DNA from: Cyanomargarita calcarea GSE-NOS-MK-12-04C
GTDB taxonomy: Bacteria > Cyanobacteriota > Cyanobacteriia > Cyanobacteriales > Nostocaceae
NCBI GenBank assembly: GCA_019359595.1
Contig: JAHHGZ010000001.1
Span: 62,001-126,000, forward strand
Direction: 5' to 3'
DNA length: 64,000 nucleotides
The notes beneath the pieces are model-generated. The model saw only the letters and a list, made by a program, of their open reading frames with translations. It had not been told where the DNA came from and searched no databases. Position numbers and translations under genes: made by a program. Shown here piece by piece: positions 56,348 to 64,000 of the stretch; the first letter of the stretch is position 1; each line of letters starts with the position of its first letter.

Positions 56348-57166
56348 TTGAGCAAGCAACGATTGGATGTTTTGTTGGTGGAGTTGGGTTTGTGTGTTTC
56401 TCGGGCTTTGGCTCAGAGGTTGATTCTGGCCGGGGAGGTGAGTGTTGATGGTAAGGTGGTGGATAAGGCGGGGACTGATGTTGATGTTCGGGCATTGGTG
56501 ACGGTTAGGGAGCGATCGCGTTTTGTTTCTCGTGGTGGTGAGAAGCTGATGAAGGCTCTGAATGTGTTTGCTTTAGCTGTCGAGGGTAGGGTTTGTTTGG
56601 ATGGTGGGATTTCGACGGGGGGTTTCACTGATTGTCTTTTGCAAGAGAAAGCAAAATTGGTTTATGGTATTGATGTGGGCTATGGGCAGGTTGATTGGAA
56701 GTTGCGAAATGACCCGAGGGTGATTTTAAGGGAACGCACTAATTTAAGACATCTCACACCTGCTGATTTGTATGGAGAAGGTGATTTTATCCCTGATTTG
56801 GCAGTGGTGGATGTGTCGTTTATTTCTCTAACCAAGGTTTTGCCTGCTTTATGGCGGTTGAGTCAGGCTCCTCGTGAGGCGGTGTTATTGGTTAAGCCAC
56901 AATTTGAGGTGGGGAAAGGTCGTGTGGGAAAAAAGGGGGTTGTGCGCGATCCTGATGACCATGCAGACGCGATTTTCCAGGTCTTGCAAGGGGCGTGGGA
57001 GTTAGGGTGGCTTTATAAGGGTTTAACTTGGTCGCCGATTACTGGGCCTGCAGGGAATATTGAGTATCTTTTGTGGTTGGGTATGGAGAGTGAATTACCA
57101 GTGCCAGATTTAGAGGCAATTGGGCTGGTTGCAAAATCTGCGGTAAGTAGTTTGAGGGTGGGTTGA
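56348..57166 (+). CDS. tlyA: TlyA-family rRNA 2'-O-methyltransferase
   Basis: 272 residues. An S4 RNA-binding domain (RLDVLLVELGLCVSRALAQR, residues 4-60) is followed by an FtsJ-like methyltransferase with VCLDGGISTGGFTDCLL, VVDVSFISL and LLVKPQFEVGKG (the catalytic Lys). TlyA methylates cytidine 2'-O positions of rRNA; some are annotated as hemolysins. The start is TTG at 56348 with AGAGGG upstream; no ATG fits the frame. G-rich codon use on this strand is notable. Confidence 0.9.
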   Translation: MSKQRLDVLLVELGLCVSRALAQRLILAGEVSVDGKVVDKAGTDVDVRALVTVRERSRFVSRGGEKLMKALNVFALAVEGRVCLDGGISTGGFTDCLLQEKAKLVYGIDVGYGQVDWKLRNDPRVILRERTNLRHLTPADLYGEGDFIPDLAVVDVSFISLTKVLPALWRLSQAPREAVLLVKPQFEVGKGRVGKKGVVRDPDDHADAIFQVLQGAWELGWLYKGLTWSPITGPAGNIEYLLWLGMESELPVPDLEAIGLVAKSAVSSLRVG

Positions 57167-57437
57167 CCTGTTTTTCTACATGTGCGCGATCGCCTAGATT
57201 TTTCTAGTCTTCATCCCTTGTAACTCAATACTGCGAAGGTTTTGAGCCAACAAAAAAATTTCACACCGAGAAGTTCAAGTAAGTTATGGGCGCTTCACCC
57301 TGTTGCAGGATAAACTTACTCTTTTTCCTGACCGCAACACTTGATCGCTTGACCAACAAGCGGCATATTATTAATTGCAGGCGATCGTTCTGAAGAGTAA
57401 ATAAAAACCTTTTTCTCTAAAACACATTAGATGGTGC

Positions 57438-57779
57438 TTGAACACAATACAGACCATTACAATTTATAAAGCAACTCAAAAAGGAAAAGGACAGCAACTT
57501 ATAGAACAGGGTTTTCAGCCTGCTGATTTTCCTTACAATCCTCCAAATGCTGACGGAAAATGTTACTTTGCAGCACCTAATAGTAGGAGTTTGGCTGAGG
57601 AGTATCATCGATACTACAAAGACGGAATTCTGGAAGTTACAATTGATTTAGAAACCTACGCTCAGTATTTCAAGCCACTCGAAAAACCGTATCAAGGTGG
57701 GGAACAAGTCGAATTGCCAATTTCTCACGATTTGTTTTCTATTTTGAACCAATATCCTAGAGTCCTAAAACCGAGGTAA
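57438..57779 (+). CDS. Hypothetical protein, possibly ADP-ribosyltransferase-fold toxin
   Basis: 113 residues from a TTG at 57438; no in-frame ATG nearby. The order IYKATQKGKG, GFQPADFPYNPPNADGKCYF, SLAEEYHRYY, GILEVTIDLETY and PYQGGEQVELPIS recalls the compact fold of bacterial ADP-ribosyltransferase or polymorphic-toxin end domains. This is a pattern impression, not a confirmed match. It is followed 4 bp later by an S1-domain protein on the same strand, so the pair should be one operon. The function remains open. Confidence 0.55.
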   Translation: MNTIQTITIYKATQKGKGQQLIEQGFQPADFPYNPPNADGKCYFAAPNSRSLAEEYHRYYKDGILEVTIDLETYAQYFKPLEKPYQGGEQVELPISHDLFSILNQYPRVLKPR

Positions 57780-57783
57780 TGCA

Positions 57784-58107
57784 ATGAATGATCAGTTCTG
57801 GAATCAGGTCAAGTCCAAGTATCGGTTAGGTGAACTGATTCATGGCTTGGTTGAGCATCATAAGCCGTTTGGGATTTTTGTCAATCTAGGCGACGACATG
57901 GTGCGAGGTATTGTTCAGATTACCGATTTTGTTGATACTGGAGACATGACTCCAGAGATGTATCCCGATATTGGTTCACCGATTGGGGCTGTGGTTGTGG
58001 GTTATACTGAGGACGAGCGCAATCAAATCTGGTTAAGTGTAAAGCCCAGTGTGTTGCAAAAAGCTTTAGTTCATCTCAAGGTTCCCGCAACAAGCGAACG
58101 GTCGTGA
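57784..58107 (+). CDS. S1-domain RNA-binding-fold protein
   Basis: 107 residues: YRLGELIHGLVEHHKPFGIF then NLGDDMVRGIVQITDF and GAVVVGYTEDERNQIWLSVK, an S1/OB fold. It is a single S1 domain with no other region. The gene starts 4 bp after the hypothetical gene at 57438, which suggests partnership; standalone S1-fold proteins serve as immunity proteins in some polymorphic-toxin loci. ATG at 57784. It ends next to a MITE-like repeat. Confidence 0.75.
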   Translation: MNDQFWNQVKSKYRLGELIHGLVEHHKPFGIFVNLGDDMVRGIVQITDFVDTGDMTPEMYPDIGSPIGAVVVGYTEDERNQIWLSVKPSVLQKALVHLKVPATSERS

Positions 58108-58310
58108 CCAAATAAGGTTGCGCTTTATTCACCCACAGGCAGCAAGCCTGGACGCCAGGTGCTTCTCAATAAGGAGACGCTACGCGAACAAGTCGGCCAA
58201 GCCGCCCAACGCACTGGCAAAGGCTATACAAACATTCGCCCTTGGCGTTCCCGGAGGGTAGCCCACAGTAAGGTGGGCTAATTAGGCGCATCTTTATAAA
58301 GAAACGGTAT
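58108..58310. mobile_element. MITE-like repeat, copy 7, with an internal repeat insertion
   Basis: Right end ATTAGGCGCATCTTTATAAA plus GAAACGGTAT. The left terminus is lost (it begins aataaggttgcgctttattc). The core is expanded by the dispersed piece aaggagacgctacgcgaaca. The final T is the third base of the stop codon of the next minus-strand gene. Confidence 0.7.
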
Positions 58311-59056
58311 TAGTTTTGCAATTGTTGAGATTTGGAAGCAGTAGAAGCAAACATCTGGGTAGGGTTTTCTGCACTGAACCCATTTTTATGCACGATAGTA
58401 GTCAATAGTGCGTGGCAATGAGTATCACCTACACATTCATTCACTACATCTTCAGAATAAATGTTACTAGAGCCTAAAGCTAAACATATTTTTCCTGCAC
58501 AACTCAGCTTAAAATAGTCTCTTAAATTCTTGCCATCTGGTATTAAAGTAATTGGAGTTTCTGTTAAATTTTCAAGAAAACCTATTACCACTAAATGCCT
58601 CAACTTTTGCTCATTTTCTTCGTTTTTTTCATATAGGAACTGTCCATTGTCCTTTCCTGCTAAAAAGAGCTTTTCAATTATTTTTAGCTCTCCATCATTT
58701 AGCAGAATATCAAAAAACTTTCTTCGATTTTCATTGTCTGGTATAGTTAAAGTTCCTAGTAAAGTTAAAGCCTTTGACTCTTTTTGATTAGCCTCAGTAT
58801 TAGCCTTAATTTTACTATCAGCAAGTTTAAAATCTACTCCATTACTACCAAACTTGAATTCTTGTAATCTATCTAAAATTTTAGAGTTTATCAATAGTAT
58901 GATAGTTATAAGTCCTACCTCTGTTGTTTCCAAGCGATGGCTTTTATCAAGTCCTTTTACTGGAATAAAAGCTAAGTAACTTAAGGCAAGGATACTTATT
59001 ATCATCCTCGAAACTGATGACCAGCTTAATGTTTCTTTAAAATTCAATTCTTTCAT
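58310..59056 (-). CDS. Hypothetical membrane protein
   Basis: 248 residues from ATG 59056 (a TTG at 59086 would add 10). Two hydrophobic segments lie near the N-terminus (MIISILALSYLAFIPV and VGLITIILLIN), followed by a soluble helical domain with RRKFFDILLNDGELKIIEKL and LRHLVVIGFLENLTETPITL. This looks like a membrane-anchored regulator or sensor. I do not recognise the family. Its stop codon TAA is completed by the terminal base of the MITE-like repeat, so the C-terminus QQLQN may be altered. Confidence 0.6.
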   Translation of the reverse strand: MKELNFKETLSWSSVSRMIISILALSYLAFIPVKGLDKSHRLETTEVGLITIILLINSKILDRLQEFKFGSNGVDFKLADSKIKANTEANQKESKALTLLGTLTIPDNENRRKFFDILLNDGELKIIEKLFLAGKDNGQFLYEKNEENEQKLRHLVVIGFLENLTETPITLIPDGKNLRDYFKLSCAGKICLALGSSNIYSEDVVNECVGDTHCHALLTTIVHKNGFSAENPTQMFASTASKSQQLQN

Positions 59057-59086
59057 AAAATTTATTCTTTTTTTTGTTTCATACAA

Positions 59087-59563
59087 CGTAATAACTTCTA
59101 ATACTTAGTAGTGGTAGGCAAAATTAACTTATGCATTTTTGAAATATAAATAAGCAATAATACTTATGTTTCAGTTGCGAGATAACGATCGCTTGCATTT
59201 TTCTGGTCTTCATCCCTTATAACAAATTCTGTAACAGTGGCATAGTTTCGAGACACATCCGTCTATATTGAGTACAAATAATACGGGTAACCTCTAAAAG
59301 AATAAGTAATATTACTCAAATATGCTCACGATTACCAAATCCCTAACCCCCTTTTCTTGTAGGGAAGGGGGGAATATCAAAGCCTCTCTCCTCGATTGAG
59401 AGAGGTCAGTAATGTTGGTGACATTTGTCAAAAACCCCACCCCCAGGCGCTCACAAAAAGCAAGGAGGGAAAGGGTGGGGTTCTGTAGTGCCTTGATTAC
59501 CTCTTTGGGACTCAATCTACTGCTGTGGGCTGACCACTGGACGACATTAAAGGAGCGCAAACA
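59087..59563. repeat. Gene-free stretch with dispersed palindromic repeats
   Basis: 59339-59405 carries ctaacccccttttcttgtag then gggaagggggg and gcctctctcctcgattgaga: the reverse of the unit found inside the gene at 62277. 59432-59482 is another repeat (accccacccccaggcgctca ... aaagggtggggtt). No gene. Confidence 0.7.
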
Positions 59564-60025
59564 ATGAGTAATAACACTTTTTTATACAATTTAAATAATT
59601 TGGATTTGCAGCCAGTTGCTCGCAAGCTAATGTCTTCTTGTGATGGATGTGGGTGGACATTCCAACAAACAGAAATAGCGATCGCCCGTTATAAGATGTT
59701 CTTGCACCTCCAATTTCTTTATCCCAATACCCAACTGGTTCCCACAAAAGAAATTGATGAGGTGTGGCACGCTCACATTCTCGCAGACACAAAAAGGTAT
59801 ATTCACGATTGTGAGAACTTATATGGCTATATTCTGCACCATCGCTCCTCAAAGATGGAATGCAAAATCAAGACTGAGAAATTCTTTAGAGCCGTTATTT
59901 TAGAAGATATACAGGCTGCACCCTGTGTCAGCTTGCCTGTATCTGCTTGCTTAACTTTACCTGGTCACTCCAACCTTGTTACACCCAAGACTGAAAACTT
60001 TTTATTATCTGCCTTTACCCAATAA
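59564..60025 (+). CDS. Glycine-rich-domain-like (GRDP/DUF1399-type) protein
   Basis: 153 residues. The core TKEIDEVWHAHILADTKRYI plus DCENLYGYILHH is the signature of the GRDP/DUF1399 group, in bacteria a small protein of unknown function with conserved His residues. The ATG at 59564 has AGGAG 8 bp upstream. The C-terminal part (VSLPVSACLTLPGHSN) is variable. It overlaps the end of the convergent sugar transferase gene by 21 bp. Confidence 0.75.
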   Translation: MSNNTFLYNLNNLDLQPVARKLMSSCDGCGWTFQQTEIAIARYKMFLHLQFLYPNTQLVPTKEIDEVWHAHILADTKRYIHDCENLYGYILHHRSSKMECKIKTEKFFRAVILEDIQAAPCVSLPVSACLTLPGHSNLVTPKTENFLLSAFTQ

Positions 60026-61414
60026 TACAACCCGCATGGTTTTGAAGACGATTGCTAAATCCAAACCCAGGGAATAATTTTTGATGTAGTAGAGGTCGTA
60101 AGCTAACTTTTCGTAAGCATCTTCTATTGATGCTCCATAGGGATACATTACTTGTGCCCAGCCAGTGATTCCTGGCTTGACGACGTAACGCAAGTCATAG
60201 TAGGGAATTTCTTGTCGGAGCTTGGCATCAAACTCCGGACGCTCTGGACGTGGACCAATCAGACTCATTTCTCCCTGTAGGACGTTCAAAATTTGTGGCA
60301 GTTCATCAATTCTAGTTAAGCGCATCAAACGTCCGACTCTAGTAATCCGAGGATCGTATTCGTTGGCCCACTGCGCTCCTTGCTTTTCCGCATCCTGGTA
60401 CATTGAGCGGAATTTGTAAACCTTAAAGGGTTTTCTCTCTAGTCCTGTCCGTGTCTGAGTGTAAAATATTGGGCCGGGGCTATCTAATTTAATTGCCAGT
60501 GCCGCAAGCATCATGATTGGAGACAGAAACACAAATAATAGCCATGCCAGAAGAATGTCTAGCGATCGCTTGATCTTTCGACTAATGCTTCCAGAGGCTA
60601 AGTTAAAACCAGTACCAAAAGCCAACCAATTATCCTGAAGTAAGGATGAGGGAAGTTTGTACCATAAGGTTTCGCAAATATCAGGAATTTTATATATAGA
60701 GACACCAGATAGCCGCAACTGCATCAATTGCTGCACATATGTATCAGATAATTCCATTGGGATTGCCACTATTACCCCTGACCAAGGCTGTTGGCTCCAT
60801 TCGAGCAAGTCATTTAGCCGACCTACAGAAACTCGATTATTTTCTGCTAACTTATTTGCGTCTTGATCTGCTGCCGCTAGAACAACTAACCGCCCCAATA
60901 AGTTCTGTTCTAAAAAGGTTTGTCCAAATTCAATGGCTTTTTCGCTCGCACCCAAAATTAACCAACGGCTTTGTTGAGCTTGCGATCGCACCCATTTTGC
61001 TGCCCACAGCCGTAAGTTTATGGCCCAGACGGTAAATAGGCCCAGGCTTGGTAACAAAATTCCCCGTTTAAAGACGGGATCTTGTCCCAAAATACCAGTA
61101 AGGTAAATCAGGAGAGCAGTAATGCAACCAACGCAAATAGTGGCGATTAGGATACGAGATGGAGCGCGCAAGCCAGCAATCTGGGTGTTTGGATGGTAGC
61201 TATCTGCCAGATAAAGACCCGCGATAACTAATAAGAAAAATCCATAAACAGCTGGATCGAATGCATTCAGTTGCTGACCTAAACGCAACCATAAAGCTAG
61301 AGATAAACTAATAGTTAAACCCAAAATATCCCCTAGAAGAAGCAATACTGAGAGGATATTTTGGATTTGATGTAATTTACTTCCTTTATTGTCAAGAGAA
61401 AGAGTAATATTCAT
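60005..61414 (-). CDS. Polyprenyl-phosphate sugar phosphotransferase (WbaP/WcaJ type)
   Basis: 469 residues. The N-terminus has four to five membrane helices (e.g. [20 protein letters not shown]), then a CoA-binding-like Rossmann region ([15 protein letters not shown]). A further helix, [20 protein letters not shown], precedes the bacterial sugar transferase domain with [35 protein letters not shown] and [16 protein letters not shown]. It transfers a hexose phosphate onto undecaprenyl phosphate to begin exopolysaccharide synthesis. In heterocyst formers such enzymes include HepE-type proteins of the heterocyst envelope. ATG at 61414; no other polysaccharide genes nearby. Confidence 0.9.
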   Translation of the reverse strand: MNITLSLDNKGSKLHQIQNILSVLLLLGDILGLTISLSLALWLRLGQQLNAFDPAVYGFFLLVIAGLYLADSYHPNTQIAGLRAPSRILIATICVGCITALLIYLTGILGQDPVFKRGILLPSLGLFTVWAINLRLWAAKWVRSQAQQSRWLILGASEKAIEFGQTFLEQNLLGRLVVLAAADQDANKLAENNRVSVGRLNDLLEWSQQPWSGVIVAIPMELSDTYVQQLMQLRLSGVSIYKIPDICETLWYKLPSSLLQDNWLAFGTGFNLASGSISRKIKRSLDILLAWLLFVFLSPIMMLAALAIKLDSPGPIFYTQTRTGLERKPFKVYKFRSMYQDAEKQGAQWANEYDPRITRVGRLMRLTRIDELPQILNVLQGEMSLIGPRPERPEFDAKLRQEIPYYDLRYVVKPGITGWAQVMYPYGASIEDAYEKLAYDLYYIKNYSLGLDLAIVFKTMRVVLLGKGR

Positions 61415-62264
61415 TTATATTCTTTTTTTGCAATTAACATTGAATGACTGGTCAAATCGGAAAAGGTAGGCACCAGCAACACTCACCCTGAAATTGTTAG
61501 CCTCAAGTTCAAAAATAAGTCAGTGAATAATCTTCTAGAACACCATTTAGTCATTAAGACTTGAATTTGAGAAACTGCTTTCTGTATCTGGACAGTCTAA
61601 AGCTTTCTTGCTCAAATTCAAGAATCCTAGTTTTTAAGGTTTGTAAATTGATGTTCTATTCATAAGTTGTTCCACATAAAGATTTGCATATCCGGGCGGT
61701 TCAGGATGCCCACCCCACTCATTGTTAGAGAAATTTAGATTATGCAGTTTAAATGTGTTTTAGCTTATCTATTCCTATATAATTCCAAAGAAAGGTATTT
61801 AACCATGTGGAAATTACGTAAATATTCTGAAATGTAAACTTTTGCCCTGGTGTTAAAGGCAAGAGAAGGCTAGCTGATATCTAGTATCTGTATAGAATAT
61901 TACGAAAAATAGTATCAGTGCTGATTAGGTCGATCGATTAATGACTCGACCCGCCAGGGACTATAAGTCCCTGTCTAATAAGACAAGTCCATTAAAATGG
62001 ACTAGAAATCAAAGCATTATTTCTATCAGAGTTTTGTGATACTTTTTATCAGCATATGGAATATATACATAGGTTACAAGATATGAGGTAGGTCAACAGT
62101 TATGTCTAGGTGTGGTCGAATCAGAGCGTAAATTGGTGTAATTACGTAAAATTACTGTTTTCAAATATAAATCTCCTTTAATTACGTGAAATTACTGTTT
62201 TGAATATTCGTGCTGGGGGTATAGATTTTGATAGCAGACATGAGGTTATTTTTGGTAAAAAATA
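61415..62264. other. Long gene-free stretch with repeats
   Basis: No gene in 850 bp. 61945-62005 holds a dispersed repeat with gggactataagtccc and tccattttaatgga-type hairpins (related to 30120 and 30298). 62139-62201 holds a pair of direct repeats (separate entry). The rest is AT-rich. Confidence 0.55.
62139..62201. repeat. Two 23-bp direct repeats, 40 bp apart, before the exported-protein gene
   Basis: Copies at 62139-62161 and 62179-62201 share 22 of 23 bases and contain taattacgt(a/g)aaattac. The core ttacgtaa is self-complementary in the first copy. The start-to-start distance of 40 bp is close to four helical turns, as expected for paired regulator sites upstream of the gene at 62277. 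Confidence 0.6.
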
Positions 62265-62276
62265 TTGACAAATATT

Positions 62277-63668
62277 ATGACATATCAAAAACACAAAATT
62301 ATCAATAGCATTCCTATCTATCTATTTACTGAGGAGAGGGGTGTTTACTCGCGTTTGGGAATAACTCTGGTAACTTGCCTGATCGGATTAACATCTGTTC
62401 CTATTAATCCTGCAGGTGCTGTAGAGAATGTTGTTTCTGAACAACGGGAAAAAATGACTTCTGCTCACAACCTAGAAGCATCTTCTTCATTATCTGATAC
62501 TACCCAACAACCAAATATAAGTCTGCGACAAAGGCTATTGACATACAAAAAAAACCTCTCTCCTGCAAGGAGAGAGGCTTTGAATTCGGGAGCAACACTC
62601 GTAGGGAAGGGGGTTAGGGGGTTAGGTTTCCCGTTAGCTTTTCCACATGACGTGAAAAGTCAGAAAAAACGTCGTACTAATCTTTCAAGTGTTACGGATA
62701 GCTCTGCTGCTACTCACAATTCAGAATTTAGTGCTGCTTTAACTAGCGAAAAGTTTGCCACTGGAGCGAAATCAGGACTAGAGGCAAACTTAGGGGAAAA
62801 GTTACTGGCTTCCCAAGATGGCGATCGCAAATTGCGATCGCAGAAGCAGACAAAGGCAAAAAATCCAGATCGCATAATTGCACAAACAGATTCTTCTGAA
62901 TTTGTGGGTGACACCTTGGGAGATATTAATAAATTACGCCAAGAACTTTTAATTGATCCTATCGTGACACTAGGTGAATTTTCTTCATCTTCTCCCGGTT
63001 CAACAGCTGGTACTCCTTCTGCTTATGGTGCAAGTTTCGGTCAAGCTTATATTGGTGGTGGACTAGGTTTCCCTCTAGACTCAGGTAAAGATAGAGTCGA
63101 TGGTTCTTTGTCTGTTGGTTTTGGTTTAGGAGATGCAGTTAAAACTGTAGGACTAGAAGTTAATGTCAATATCACTAGTGTAGGTGGTGGTAACACATTT
63201 GATTTTGGCGATAGTGGAGGTGTCGGTCTGAAGCTACACAAATACTTTACTGATGGCACAGCAGTAGCTGTTGGTTGGTCAAATGCGATTAAATGGGGAG
63301 ACAGTACCCAAGATCAAGATACTATCTATGGTGTGGTTACTCGATCGTTTCCGCTGGAACCAGATAGCCCAAATAACAAATTGCCTTTAACCATGTCTGT
63401 AGGTCTTGGTAGTGGTAGTTTTCGTTCTAAAGGTGCTATAAACGCACGTGATAATTCTGTTAATATTTTTGGTAGTTTAGGGCTAAGAGTCATCCCTGAA
63501 GTGTCTTTGGTTGGTAGCTGGACAGGCAATCGTCTTAACATGGGTGCATCTTTCGCTCCATTAAAAAAGGTTCCTGTAGTCATTAATACTGTTTTTACAG
63601 ACGTTACTGGCAATTTTCAGACTGGTCTCGGTTTTACTCTAAGTGCAGGGTATAGTTTCCAGTTTTAA
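62277..63668 (+). CDS. Exported beta-rich outer-membrane-like protein with a repeat-derived insert
   Basis: 463 residues from ATG 62277 (a TTG at 62265 is possible). A hydrophobic N-terminal segment (LGITLVTCLIGLTSVPI) precedes PAGA and serves as a signal peptide. The C-terminal ~230 residues alternate as beta strands (AYIGGGLGFPLDSGKDRVDG, VGFGLGDAVKTVGLEVNVNI) and end in the aromatic SAGYSFQF, typical of outer-membrane barrels. Residues ~92-118 (NLSPARREALNSGATLVG) are encoded by a dispersed palindromic repeat at 62551-62629 kept in frame. The family was not recognised. A second exported protein gene starts 38 bp later. Confidence 0.7.
   Translation: MTYQKHKIINSIPIYLFTEERGVYSRLGITLVTCLIGLTSVPINPAGAVENVVSEQREKMTSAHNLEASSSLSDTTQQPNISLRQRLLTYKKNLSPARREALNSGATLVGKGVRGLGFPLAFPHDVKSQKKRRTNLSSVTDSSAATHNSEFSAALTSEKFATGAKSGLEANLGEKLLASQDGDRKLRSQKQTKAKNPDRIIAQTDSSEFVGDTLGDINKLRQELLIDPIVTLGEFSSSSPGSTAGTPSAYGASFGQAYIGGGLGFPLDSGKDRVDGSLSVGFGLGDAVKTVGLEVNVNITSVGGGNTFDFGDSGGVGLKLHKYFTDGTAVAVGWSNAIKWGDSTQDQDTIYGVVTRSFPLEPDSPNNKLPLTMSVGLGSGSFRSKGAINARDNSVNIFGSLGLRVIPEVSLVGSWTGNRLNMGASFAPLKKVPVVINTVFTDVTGNFQTGLGFTLSAGYSFQF
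62551..62629. repeat. Dispersed palindromic repeat inside a coding sequence
   Basis: Contains cctctctcctgcaaggagag then gtagggaagggggttagggg, the reverse of the intergenic unit at 59339-59405. Its length keeps the reading frame open, adding about 27 residues. Confidence 0.75.
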
Positions 63669-63706
63669 ATCTTGAGTTATCTTTGAATTTAATCAACGCT
63701 AAAAGT

Positions 63707-64000
63707 ATGAAGAAACAAAAGTTATCTCTCAGTTTTTGTCTGGTTTTCAGCTTATTCACTTACTTGGTAAGTCAGCCTACCAAAGTAAATGCTGGTGTAG
63801 GTGTAGTGCAAGGTAGTGCCCCGGACTCATCAAGTTCATCTGGTAATAATTTCAACCCAGTTAATTTGCAGCCAACGATTGAATTTGCACCCAATACCAG
63901 TGTGTTTGGGAGTAGTGATAGTCTTGGTGTGTCAAATGAAGTTCAAAATATTTTGAATAATGCATTCAATGCAGCTTCAGCCTCAAATAACATAAGTGCT
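63707..64000 (+). CDS. Exported hypothetical protein (partial, runs off the right edge)
   Basis: ATG at 63707, open to the end (98 codons). The N-terminus MKKQKLSLSFCLVFSLFTYL then VSQPTKVNA is a clear signal peptide with a likely cut after VNA. The mature part is Ser/Asn-rich (SAPDSSSSSGNNFNPVN, NNAFNAASASNN). It follows the barrel-like gene by 38 bp on the same strand, so both probably share a transcript and the cell-envelope location. The family is not recognisable from this part. Confidence 0.8.
   Translation, partial: MKKQKLSLSFCLVFSLFTYLVSQPTKVNAGVGVVQGSAPDSSSSSGNNFNPVNLQPTIEFAPNTSVFGSSDSLGVSNEVQNILNNAFNAASASNNISA

Noticed and set aside
59312-59560. 82-aa minus-strand ORF
   Set aside because: Consists of dispersed repeat sequence translated by chance.

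Overview
The window is chromosomal DNA of a filamentous, very probably heterocyst-forming cyanobacterium (Nostocales type). Evidence: many GCGATCGC (HIP1-like) octamers, a phycobilisome core gene (apcF), light-dependent protochlorophyllide reductase (por), glnA with its cyanobacterium-specific inactivating factor gifA and an NtcA-type promoter, a PatD-like heterocyst-frequency protein, and heptanucleotide tandem repeats and dispersed palindromes typical of these genomes. No rRNA, tRNA or CRISPR array was recognised.

Layout. 1-9 kb is eroded accessory DNA: a deleted PIN toxin, a truncated hypothetical gene joined to a 5'-truncated aquaporin, thioredoxin and por, a lone NACHT NTPase, a gene remnant next to a small repeat element, a broken pentapeptide-repeat gene, a plasmid-like gene pair and a frameshifted CopG-like gene. 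9-28 kb is mostly housekeeping and signalling: RarA-methyltransferase fusion, a kinase-like TPR protein lacking the catalytic Asp, PutA, a D-cysteine desulfhydrase-like enzyme, a hybrid histidine kinase, a BtuF-like protein, a protealysin-type protease with its emfourin inhibitor, RelA/SpoT and PatD. 28-30 kb has two toxin-antitoxin loci (Phd-VapC intact; MazE-MazF with a nonsense mutation in the toxin).

30.5-39.6 kb is the most interesting region. It is a minus-strand operon of trypco2, CHAT-EAD1 (caspase-like), EAD1-VMAP, a MoxR AAA+ ATPase and vWA-FGE, followed by a second FGE gene and preceded by a divergent higBA module. I read it as a vWA-MoxR-VMAP ternary conflict system with a CHAT protease effector. 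The C-terminal C-type-lectin-fold (FGE/SUMF1) ends of the vWA protein and of the neighbouring FGE copy show the NNC/NNT codon pattern expected of variable repeats of a diversity-generating retroelement. No reverse transcriptase or template repeat lies in the window. The second FGE gene has a nonsense codon at a conserved Trp. Upstream of it is a copy of the trypco2/higB divergent promoter with a truncated higB, which implies segmental duplication.

39.6-64 kb holds a hydrolase, a double-ATPase peptide ABC protein, acetyltransferase, TPR protein, beta-helix/SLH protein, sensor kinase, methyltransferase, the gifA/glnA nitrogen-control pair, apcF, tlyA, a small two-gene module (possible toxin plus S1-domain partner), a sugar transferase and two exported or outer-membrane-type proteins. 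A family of ~100-115 bp repeat elements with conserved termini recurs throughout. One copy carries a nested 184-bp element with 16-bp terminal inverted repeats and a 10-bp target duplication, and two copies supply the stop codon of the adjacent gene.
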